NCBI GenBank assembly: GCA_023700885.1
Contig: JAMPYA010000057.1
Location: 1 to 11,318 of the forward strand
Length of the DNA stretch: 11,318 nucleotides
Source of the DNA: Flavobacteriaceae bacterium
GTDB lineage: Bacteria > Bacteroidota > Bacteroidia > Flavobacteriales > Flavobacteriaceae
Reading direction: 5' to 3'
Below the pieces are notes generated by a model, which searched no databases, was not told the DNA's origin, and saw only the letters and a program-made list of their open reading frames with translations. The translations under genes were made by a program, and so were the position numbers. Shown here one piece after another: positions 1 through 5,384 of this stretch (positions are counted from its first letter, which is position 1; each line of letters begins with the position of its first letter).

Positions 1-71
1 GCAATTTGGTAAAACCTAACTAACCATATAAACGGAATTGCCAATATTTTAAGGACTTTATTCAATTTCAC
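1..71 (-). CDS. yidD: YidD, membrane protein insertion efficiency factor (N-terminal part only; gene runs off the left edge)
   Basis: Only the first 23 codons are present. Read leftward from the GTG at 71-69, they end in the segment IPFIWLVRFYQI, which matches the start of YidD: an amphipathic helix ending in a [I/V]RxYQ motif, normally followed by ISP. YidD is a small inner-membrane-associated protein that assists the YidC insertase. The gene begins 3 nt after the cysS stop, so the two are almost certainly co-transcribed. The frame is the same as cysS and is closed upstream by the cysS TAA, and no ATG occurs in the visible codons. The start must therefore be GTG (71) or TTG (65, giving MNKVLKILA). 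The TTG start gives a length closer to the family norm. The conserved cysteine-rich core lies outside the window, so the call rests on a short stretch plus the cysS neighbourhood. Confidence 0.72.
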   Translation of the reverse strand, partial: MKLNKVLKILAIPFIWLVRFYQI

Positions 72-74
72 TTT

Positions 75-1553
75 TTAATTTATAGAAAAAGAAGTTCCTT
101 CTTTTCCATCTTTTAATTGAATACCTTTCTCTAACAATTCATCTCTAATTTGATCTGATAATGCCCAATTTTTACTAATTCTGGCTTCATTCCTTAATTT
201 GATGAGTATTTCTACAGCACCTTCTAATTGTGAAGAGGTATCTGTTTTAATGATATTTTCTAATCCTAAAACATCAAAAATAAAAGCATTTAATACTTTT
301 TTAAACTGCTCTAAATCTTCCTGATTTAAAGTTTCAGTTTCTAATTTTAACAAATTAATAAATCGAACAGCTTCAAATAATTGTGCAATTAAAATCGGAC
401 TGTTAAAATCATCATTCATAGCATTATAACAAGAGGTTTCCCATGTTTTAATATCAATTGTAGATGTTTTTCCAGTTTTAATTGATGATAAGCTATTAAC
501 GGCTTCCATCAACTTAAAAAATCCTTTTTCTGAAGCTGCTAAAGCATCACTCGAAAAATCTAATACACTTCTGTAATGCGCCTGTAACATAAAAAACCGA
601 ACCACAGAAGGATGAAATGCTTTGGTTAAAATGGTATTTTCGCCTGTAAATATTTCATTGGGTAAAATATAATTTCCGGTTGATTTTGCCATTTTCTGAC
701 CGTTTAAAATGAGCATATTGGAGTGCATCCAATAATTTACTGGATTTTCTCCAAAACAAGCATTTGACTGCGCAATTTCACATTCGTGATGTGGAAATTT
801 TAAATCCATTCCGCCCCCATGAATATCAAATTGTTTTCCTAAATATTTGTTACTCATAGCTGTACACTCCAAATGCCAACCTGGAAAACCAATACTCCAT
901 GGCGATGGCCAACGCATAATATGCTCAGGTTTAGCTTTTTTCCAAAGTGCAAAATCTTGCGGATTTCTCTTTTCTGATTGTCCATCTAAAGTTCTGGTAT
1001 TATGAATGGCATCTTCTATATTTCTTCCAGATAAAATACCATAATGTTCTTTTTTATTATATTTTAGAACATCAAAATAGACAGAACCATTTATTTCATA
1101 AGCCAATCCTTTTGCTAATATTTCTTTAATAATTTCTATTTGCTCAATAATATGTCCCGTTGCTGTTGGCTCAATATTGGGCGGAAGACTATTGAATTTA
1201 GACATCACATTATGAAAATCTACGGTATATTGTTGCACCACCTCCATAGGTTCAATTTTCTCTAATCTTGCTTTTTTAGAAATTCGATCTTCGCCTTCAT
1301 CTGCATCATTTTCTAAATGGCCAGCATCAGTAATATTTCTAACATACCTAACTTTATATCCTAAATGAAGTAAATACCTGTAAATCAAATCAAAAGACAT
1401 AAAAGTTCTCACATTTCCCAAATGTACATTGCTATAAACTGTTGGTCCACAAACATACATTCCAACACTACCTTCATTAATAGGTTTAAAAATTTGTTTT
1501 GACTTAGTAAGCGAATTATAAATCTTGATTTGATGTTGTTTAAATAATTCCAT
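75..1553 (-). CDS. cysS: Cysteinyl-tRNA synthetase
   Basis: This 492-residue class I aminoacyl-tRNA synthetase charges tRNA-Cys with cysteine in the cytoplasm. The signature CGPTVY is at residues 35-40, followed by the HIGH-type box as HLGN (44-47). The KMSKS loop reads KMAKS (287-291). The four zinc ligands that let the enzyme discriminate cysteine are recognisable as C35, C230 (in GWHLEC), H255 and E259 (in HHECE). The spacing of the last three matches the E. coli enzyme (C209, H234, E238). The C-terminal part is the helical tRNA-binding region, ending near LRNEARISKNWALSDQIRD. Length is slightly above the E. coli protein (461), mostly from an insertion between the first two zinc ligands. 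The ATG at 1553 fits the N-terminus and lies about 16-20 nt from the predicted transcription start. yidD follows after 3 nt. Identification is firm. Confidence 0.97.
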   Translation of the reverse strand: MELFKQHQIKIYNSLTKSKQIFKPINEGSVGMYVCGPTVYSNVHLGNVRTFMSFDLIYRYLLHLGYKVRYVRNITDAGHLENDADEGEDRISKKARLEKIEPMEVVQQYTVDFHNVMSKFNSLPPNIEPTATGHIIEQIEIIKEILAKGLAYEINGSVYFDVLKYNKKEHYGILSGRNIEDAIHNTRTLDGQSEKRNPQDFALWKKAKPEHIMRWPSPWSIGFPGWHLECTAMSNKYLGKQFDIHGGGMDLKFPHHECEIAQSNACFGENPVNYWMHSNMLILNGQKMAKSTGNYILPNEIFTGENTILTKAFHPSVVRFFMLQAHYRSVLDFSSDALAASEKGFFKLMEAVNSLSSIKTGKTSTIDIKTWETSCYNAMNDDFNSPILIAQLFEAVRFINLLKLETETLNQEDLEQFKKVLNAFIFDVLGLENIIKTDTSSQLEGAVEILIKLRNEARISKNWALSDQIRDELLEKGIQLKDGKEGTSFSIN

Positions 1554-1575
1554 GTGGGTTGAATTGTTTAGATTG

Positions 1576-1606
1576 TAAAAATACTATAAATGTACCATTA
1601 CACAAA
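1576..1606 (-). promoter_or_regulatory. Bacteroidota-type promoter for cysS-yidD
   Basis: On the minus strand, TTTG (1606-1603) is followed after exactly 19 nt by TATTTTTA (1583-1576). This matches the Bacteroidota consensus TTTG-N19-TAnnTTTG except for the last base. Transcription would start near 1569, leaving a short leader of about 16 nt before the cysS ATG. There is no Shine-Dalgarno sequence, as is usual in this phylum. Confidence 0.6.
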
Positions 1607-1642
1607 CGATTTCATTTTTAGTTTTTATTGATGAAATAATAG

Positions 1643-1650
1643 TACTTTTG
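1643..1650 (+). promoter_or_regulatory. -10 (-7) box for the meaB operon
   Basis: TACTTTTG matches TAnnTTTG exactly and lies 54 nt ahead of the meaB ATG. No good TTTG box sits at the usual 18-21 nt upstream; a TTG at 1628-1630 is too close (12 nt). The promoter is therefore supported by the -10 element and its position only. Confidence 0.45.
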
Positions 1651-1704
1651 ATTTATAAAAGTGATAATAAGTTATTTCTACATCATAAAGAAATAAAATA
1701 AGTT

Positions 1705-2721
1705 ATGATGAATTTGAATCTGTTTCAAAACTATACTGCCAAAGATTACATCGAATCCATTAAAAAAAGTGATATTACTTGTTTAAGTAAGGCTATTAGT
1801 ATAGTAGAAAGTACTGCAGAAAAACATCAAACTTTAGCCCAAGAAATTATAGAGGGATGTTTGCCTTTATCAGGAAACTCCATTAGAATTGGCATTACCG
1901 GTGTTCCGGGAGTTGGCAAAAGCACCTTTATTGAAGCATTTGGTAAATTATTAACTCAGAAAAATCATAAAGTTGCTGTTTTAACTATAGACCCAAGCAG
2001 CAATATAGTAAAAGGAAGTATTTTGGGTGATAAAACCAGAATGCTTGAACTGAGTGTTGATCCAAATGCGTTTATTCGCCCTACTCCATCTGGTGATTCT
2101 TTAGGTGGCGTTTCTCATAAAACCAGAGAAACAATTATTTTATGTGAAGCCGCTGGTTTTGATATTATTTTAATTGAAACTGTTGGTGTTGGACAAAATG
2201 AAATTGCAGTGCACTCAATGGTTGATTTCTTCTTGTTATTAAGTTTAGCTGGAGCTGGTGATGAATTACAAGGCATTAAAAGAGGAATTATTGAAATGGC
2301 CGATCTTTTTGTTTTTAATAAAGACGATAATGAAAATACAGCCAATATCAGAATTGCAAAATCAGATTTAGAAAGAGCACTTCATTTATTTCCTGCCAAG
2401 GAAAATGGATGGAATCCTAAAGTGCTGAGCTGTAGTGCACTTAATAAAACCGGAATTGAAGCAGTTTGGAACTTGATAAAAGATTATATAAAACTTACTA
2501 AGGAAAATGGATTTTGGCATAAAAATAGAAATCAGCAAAATGAAATTTGGTTTGATGAAGCTATAAAAACAAAATTATTTTCAATTTTTAATAATAATAA
2601 AACCATTAATACTTCGTTAATCAACTACAAAACACAAATTCAAAATCAAACTATATCTCCAATTAAAGGCGCTCAAGAATTAATAGACTTATTTAAAAAA
2701 TACATTAATCCAAATAAATAA
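1705..2721 (+). CDS. meaB: MeaB/ArgK-family G3E GTPase (methylmalonyl-CoA mutase chaperone)
   Basis: This 338-residue SIMIBI-class GTPase belongs to the MeaB family, which loads and protects the adenosylcobalamin cofactor of methylmalonyl-CoA mutase. Visible motifs, in order: Walker A GVPGVGKST (66-74); DPSS (97-100) followed by GSILGDKTRM (104-113); ETVGVGQNE (159-167), the switch II region; and NKDD (205-208), the guanine-specificity NKxD. A helical C-terminal arm, used for dimerisation in the family, follows. Two ATGs (1705, 1708) are possible starts; the choice changes one residue. The mutase genes are not in the window, so the link to propionyl/methylmalonyl-CoA metabolism comes from family knowledge, not context. 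The stop codon shares its last base with the start of the next gene (TAATG at 2719-2723), so meaB is translated in an operon with an apparently unrelated glycosyltransferase. Confidence 0.93.
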   Translation: MMNLNLFQNYTAKDYIESIKKSDITCLSKAISIVESTAEKHQTLAQEIIEGCLPLSGNSIRIGITGVPGVGKSTFIEAFGKLLTQKNHKVAVLTIDPSSNIVKGSILGDKTRMLELSVDPNAFIRPTPSGDSLGGVSHKTRETIILCEAAGFDIILIETVGVGQNEIAVHSMVDFFLLLSLAGAGDELQGIKRGIIEMADLFVFNKDDNENTANIRIAKSDLERALHLFPAKENGWNPKVLSCSALNKTGIEAVWNLIKDYIKLTKENGFWHKNRNQQNEIWFDEAIKTKLFSIFNNNKTINTSLINYKTQIQNQTISPIKGAQELIDLFKKYINPNK

Positions 2722-3446
2722 TGAAATACGAATTAACGGTTATTGTTCCTATTTATAATGAAGAAGAAAATCTTGAAAGAGTAGAGAAAGAATTAGTTGA
2801 GTATTTAAAAATTGCTACTAAAAAAACCAAATATTTATTAGTAAATGATGGAAGTTCAGATAAAAGTCAAGAATTAATTGAAGCTATTTGTAATAGAAAT
2901 AATGATTTTACTTATGTTCAGTTTCAAAAAAATTGTGGATTAAGCGCTGCTATTAAAGCTGGTTTTGATTATTGTGATACTGAATTAGTAGGTTATATTG
3001 ATGCTGATTTACAAACATCACCAGCCGATTTTAACTTATTATTAGAACATATTGAAGACCATGAATTAGTTACAGGAGTCAGAAGTAATAGACAAGATTC
3101 TTTCGTTAAAAATATATCGTCAACCATTGCAAATGGAATACGTAGAGCTTTTACTCATGATGGTATGGATGATACTGGCTGTCCTTTAAAAGTAATAAAG
3201 ACTTCTTATGCCAAAAAAATTCCAATGTTTAAAGGACTACATCGGTTTTTACCAGCAATGATTTTATTGCAAAATGGCAGCATTAAACAAATACCTGTAC
3301 AGCATTTTCCACGAATTGCAGGAACAGCTAAATATGGCTTATGGAATAGATTATTGGGCCCATTAATAGATTGTTTTGCTTATTTATGGATGAAAAAAAA
3401 ATACATTAATTACCAAGTTTCAAAGTTCAAAATAATTAATGAATAA
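2721..3446 (+). CDS. Family 2 glycosyltransferase, polyprenyl-phosphate sugar synthase-like
   Basis: A 241-residue GT-A fold enzyme of family GT2, closest in layout to dolichol/undecaprenyl-phosphate sugar synthases (DPM1, ArnC, GtrB). The N-terminus TVIVPIYNEEENL (6-18) is the nucleotide-binding strand. VNDGSSD (41-47) carries the nucleotide-contacting Asp43. DADLQTSPADF (94-104) holds the metal-binding DxD (D94, D96). GLHRFLPA (172-179) is the typical acceptor-loop motif of the DPM1-like subgroup. Unlike ArnC or GtrB it lacks the two C-terminal membrane helices, so it is probably peripheral, or it may act with the next gene product. Predicted role: transfer of a sugar from an NDP-sugar to a lipid phosphate at the inner face of the membrane; the sugar cannot be read from the sequence. 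It overlaps meaB by 1 nt and the LAB_N gene by 8 nt, implying translational coupling. Confidence 0.88.
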   Translation: MKYELTVIVPIYNEEENLERVEKELVEYLKIATKKTKYLLVNDGSSDKSQELIEAICNRNNDFTYVQFQKNCGLSAAIKAGFDYCDTELVGYIDADLQTSPADFNLLLEHIEDHELVTGVRSNRQDSFVKNISSTIANGIRRAFTHDGMDDTGCPLKVIKTSYAKKIPMFKGLHRFLPAMILLQNGSIKQIPVQHFPRIAGTAKYGLWNRLLGPLIDCFAYLWMKKKYINYQVSKFKIINE

Positions 3447-4059
3447 CTGGATAATATATTCTATTGGTTTTTCTGCACAATTTATATATTTTGGTCGTTC
3501 CATCATTCAATGGTTACTTTCCGAAAAAAGTAAAAAAGTTGAAACTCCTTCTATTTTTTGGAAATTAAGTCTCGCTGGTTCAATTATAATGTTTTTATAT
3601 GGTTCTTTAAGACATGATTTTTCTATTATGCTAGGTCAATCTTTAACTTATTTCATTTATATAAGAAATTTACATTTTCAACAAGAATGGAAAAAATTAC
3701 CTTTTATAATTAGATTTTTACTTTTAGCTTTCCCTTTATTTGTAGTACTTTTTTACTTTAACAATAACAAAATTGATGTTTACCATCTTTTCCACTCAGA
3801 TAATATTGCAACATGGCTTTTAATTTGGGGAACCATAGCTCAAATTACCTTTACCATGAGATTTGTTTATCAATGGTACAAATCAGAAAAGTCAAAAGTT
3901 TCTTCGTTGCCTAAAGGCTTTTGGATTTTAAGTTTAATTGGAGCATTAATGATTTTAGTTTATGCAATTTTTAGAAAAGATCCGGTTTTATTTTTAGGCA
4001 CTATTTTCTCAGTTTTCTTATATGGAAGGAATTTAATGCTATTAAAAAAGGCAATTTAA
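3439..4059 (+). CDS. Membrane protein with two tandem LAB_N (lipid A biosynthesis N-terminal) domains
   Basis: A 206-residue hydrophobic protein built from two copies of the LAB_N unit named for the N-terminus of some lipid-A-disaccharide synthases. The copies (about residues 4-78 and 125-199) align without a gap at an offset of 121 residues. Both carry GxxxQ, RxxxQW, SEKSK, FW-LSL-G, Y...R-D, LG and Y-RNL. A linker with a further hydrophobic segment (about 88-107) separates them. I predict about six or seven membrane helices and no soluble catalytic domain. The start at 3439 overlaps the upstream glycosyltransferase stop (ATGAATAA), so the two products are probably made together. By analogy with ArnC-ArnE/F or GtrB-GtrA pairs, it could help move or present the lipid-linked sugar across the inner membrane. 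That role is inferred from gene order and topology only. No glycosyltransferase of the ArnT type follows. Confidence 0.85.
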   Translation: MNNWIIYSIGFSAQFIYFGRSIIQWLLSEKSKKVETPSIFWKLSLAGSIIMFLYGSLRHDFSIMLGQSLTYFIYIRNLHFQQEWKKLPFIIRFLLLAFPLFVVLFYFNNNKIDVYHLFHSDNIATWLLIWGTIAQITFTMRFVYQWYKSEKSKVSSLPKGFWILSLIGALMILVYAIFRKDPVLFLGTIFSVFLYGRNLMLLKKAI

Positions 4060-4102
4060 TTTTTTTATCTGGATAAAATCAATTTAAATTACTTATAATG
4101 AT

Positions 4103-4132
4103 TTTGAAATTATATAAAAAAACATACATTTG
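4103..4132 (+). promoter_or_regulatory. Bacteroidota-type promoter for the 225-residue membrane protein gene
   Basis: TTTG (4103-4106) is followed after 18 nt by TACATTTG (4125-4132), an exact TAnnTTTG match. Predicted transcription starts near 4139, leaving a leader of about 20 nt. This is one of the best promoter matches in the window. It indicates that the downstream gene can be transcribed independently of the meaB-GT2-LAB_N operon. Confidence 0.65.
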
Positions 4133-4160
4133 ACATCATAACATTTAAAATACTCCTAAA

Positions 4161-4838
4161 ATGACATTTAAAACTCCTACTAAAACTGATCTCTACGGAT
4201 ATGCATTTTTGCTTTTTGTATTCGCAATAGGAATTTACACTTCTAATACTAATATGAATTTTTTCGAAAATATATTTGTAAGAGAAGATGGTAGCGTAGA
4301 ATATGCAACTTCATTTATGTTACTGTGTATAAGTCTTTTACAATTATATAGATTCTTTAAATTAAACAAATACAAAGGTTATTTATGGAAAATTGGGATG
4401 ATTGGTTTTATTGTAATATTCTTTTTTGGAGCCGGTGAAGAAATTTCTTGGGGACAAAGAATTTTTAATATAGAATCATCAGAATATTTTATTGAAAACA
4501 ACGCCCAAAAAGAAATGAATTTACACAATATGGTTGTGAACGGAACTAAGGTTAACAAGCTTATATTTAGTCAGTTACTAACATTAATATTAATCATTTA
4601 TTTAATTATCATACCTGTTATATACCAGAAAAGTGGTCAGTTAAAAAATTGGATGGCTAAATTTGCGATTCCTTTACCACATTGGCATCAAAGTTTAGCT
4701 TTTGTTGTGGCAACTATAACTATGTTTATTATACCTTCTTCCAAAAAATGGGAACTATATGAATTAGCTTTTGGTGTAATATTTTTCTTGATATTTCTAA
4801 ATCCGTATAACATACGTATTTATTCAAAAACAGAATAA
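4161..4838 (+). CDS. Multi-pass membrane protein of unknown function with AGEEISWGQR motif
   Basis: I do not know a function for this 225-residue protein. Hydrophobic segments at about 11-28, 48-66, 76-92, 134-154, 177-193 and 202-217 suggest six membrane helices. Three acidic or polar blocks next to them look like conserved functional sites. The first is REDGSVEY (41-48). The second is GAGEEISWGQRIF (90-102), with paired glutamates E93 and E94 and arginine R100 at the end of a helix. The third is ENNAQKEMNLHNM (112-124), with H122. A later acidic patch WELYEL (197-202) borders the last helix. From memory, proteins with the same EDG..E / GEEISWGQR / E.NLHN pattern occur in diverse bacteria as hypothetical membrane proteins. 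Paired glutamates plus a histidine recall intramembrane CPBP proteases, but the spacing (EExxxxxR) does not fit that family's EExxxR. It has its own promoter, and its stop runs into a terminator shared with the convergent gene. Confidence 0.85.
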   Translation: MTFKTPTKTDLYGYAFLLFVFAIGIYTSNTNMNFFENIFVREDGSVEYATSFMLLCISLLQLYRFFKLNKYKGYLWKIGMIGFIVIFFFGAGEEISWGQRIFNIESSEYFIENNAQKEMNLHNMVVNGTKVNKLIFSQLLTLILIIYLIIIPVIYQKSGQLKNWMAKFAIPLPHWHQSLAFVVATITMFIIPSSKKWELYELAFGVIFFLIFLNPYNIRIYSKTE

Positions 4839-4875
4839 AAAAAAGAAGCTGCCTTTTTTAGGCTCCTCTTTTTTT
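4839..4875. terminator. Bidirectional intrinsic terminator between convergent genes
   Basis: The hairpin has an apical stem GCCT (4851-4854) / AGGC (4860-4863) around five T's, then a 2x2 mismatch. A lower stem follows, pairing 4839-4848 with 4866-4875, mostly an A-tract against a T-tract with one A-C mismatch and one G-T pair. A's on one side and T's on the other allow termination in both directions. It begins just after the stop of the rightward gene and its far end includes the first base of the leftward gene's TAA stop (4876-4874). Confidence 0.7.
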
Positions 4876-5251
4876 AAGTATGCAAATCAATATCCAATAT
4901 ATCATAATGTGAAGCATGTAGCTCAACTTTTCCGCTTTTAATTACTATAAGTTGTGGGGATTGGTGAATTACTTTAAAACGTTCTGCAATTGCTGTAGAA
5001 AGCGATCTATAATTCAATAAATCCAAGTAATAAAAGTGATAATTATCTTTATTATCATTATATTTTTGTTCAAATCGATTGATTACACTCCTACTAATTG
5101 CACAACGTGTACTGTGTTTAAAGATCATGACAACAACATCTCTCTTTTGTTGAATTTCATCTAATTGAACACCATCATTTAAGGAAATCCAAGGAAATTC
5201 ATTTTTATTTTGTTGTTTTTTATTTTCAGAAAACATATTAAATAATCCCAT
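4874..5251 (-). CDS. ytxJ: YtxJ-family bacillithiol-system redox-active protein (monothiol, thioredoxin-like)
   Basis: A 125-residue protein of the YtxJ family (Pfam DUF2847, PF11009). The signature is FKHSTRCAIS (44-53), with a single cysteine C50 in the position of the first thioredoxin active-site cysteine and Ala where a CxxC protein would continue. HQSPQLIVIKSGK, downstream, corresponds to the cis-proline loop of the thioredoxin fold and the following strand. C50 is the only cysteine in the protein. In organisms that use bacillithiol, such proteins are thought to act as monothiol bacilliredoxins that remove bacillithiol from proteins. Its presence suggests this organism makes bacillithiol, but the biosynthesis genes bshA/B/C are not in view. 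There is no signal peptide, so it should be cytoplasmic. It is transcribed divergently from clpB, with 133 bp between the starts, and converges on the preceding membrane-protein gene. The start at 5251 gives the usual family length. Confidence 0.88.
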   Translation of the reverse strand: MGLFNMFSENKKQQNKNEFPWISLNDGVQLDEIQQKRDVVVMIFKHSTRCAISRSVINRFEQKYNDNKDNYHFYYLDLLNYRSLSTAIAERFKVIHQSPQLIVIKSGKVELHASHYDILDIDLHT

Positions 5252-5268
5252 ATTCTATCTATTAAATT

Positions 5269-5283
5269 AAGACATAATGTCTT
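5269..5283. promoter_or_regulatory. Perfect 15-bp palindrome in the ytxJ/clpB divergent spacer
   Basis: AAGACAT-A-ATGTCTT is a perfect inverted repeat with 7-base arms around one base. It lies 18 nt ahead of the ytxJ start and about 100 nt ahead of clpB, a position suited to an operator for either gene. Its core GACA-N3-TGTC resembles the palindromes near the clpB and hsp20 promoters. No hairpin-plus-T-tract arrangement is present, so it is not a terminator. Confidence 0.4.
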
Positions 5284-5300
5284 TAAAACTAATTACTAAG

Positions 5301-5337
5301 CGTCAAATTGTCTGTTATAAACTGAAATTTTCTATTG
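5301..5337 (+). promoter_or_regulatory. Candidate clpB promoter with overlapping imperfect palindrome
   Basis: CGTCA-AAT-TGTCT (5301-5313) is an imperfect palindrome whose right half contains TTG (5308-5310). After 19 nt comes TTCTATTG (5330-5337), which matches TAnnTTTG at only six of eight informative or free positions. The spacing is right but the -10 box is weak, as might be expected of a regulated stress promoter. Predicted start is near 5344, with a leader of about 40 nt before the clpB ATG. Confidence 0.35.
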
Positions 5338-5384
5338 GAATGCAATTTGAGCAACAAAATTAAAAATAATAAAGAGAAAGAACG

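Noticed and set aside
51..61. AGGACTTTATT-like match between the yidD end and the hsp20 terminator
   Set aside because: An 11-base AT-rich match, one copy in coding DNA, is likely chance.
947..1129. Rightward 60-codon open frame inside cysS
   Set aside because: It lies opposite a conserved synthetase gene and has a low-complexity hydrophobic translation; an antisense shadow.
4063..4078. Inverted repeat TTTTAT-CTGG-ATAAAA after the LAB_N gene, as a terminator
   Set aside because: The stem is only A-T pairs (plus at most one C-G) and no T-tract follows; too weak to call.
4425..4470. CPBP (CAAX-type) intramembrane protease motif in the 225-residue membrane protein
   Set aside because: The family motif is EExxxR followed by FxxxH and HxxxN/D; here it is EExxxxxR and the later histidine motifs are not seen in order.
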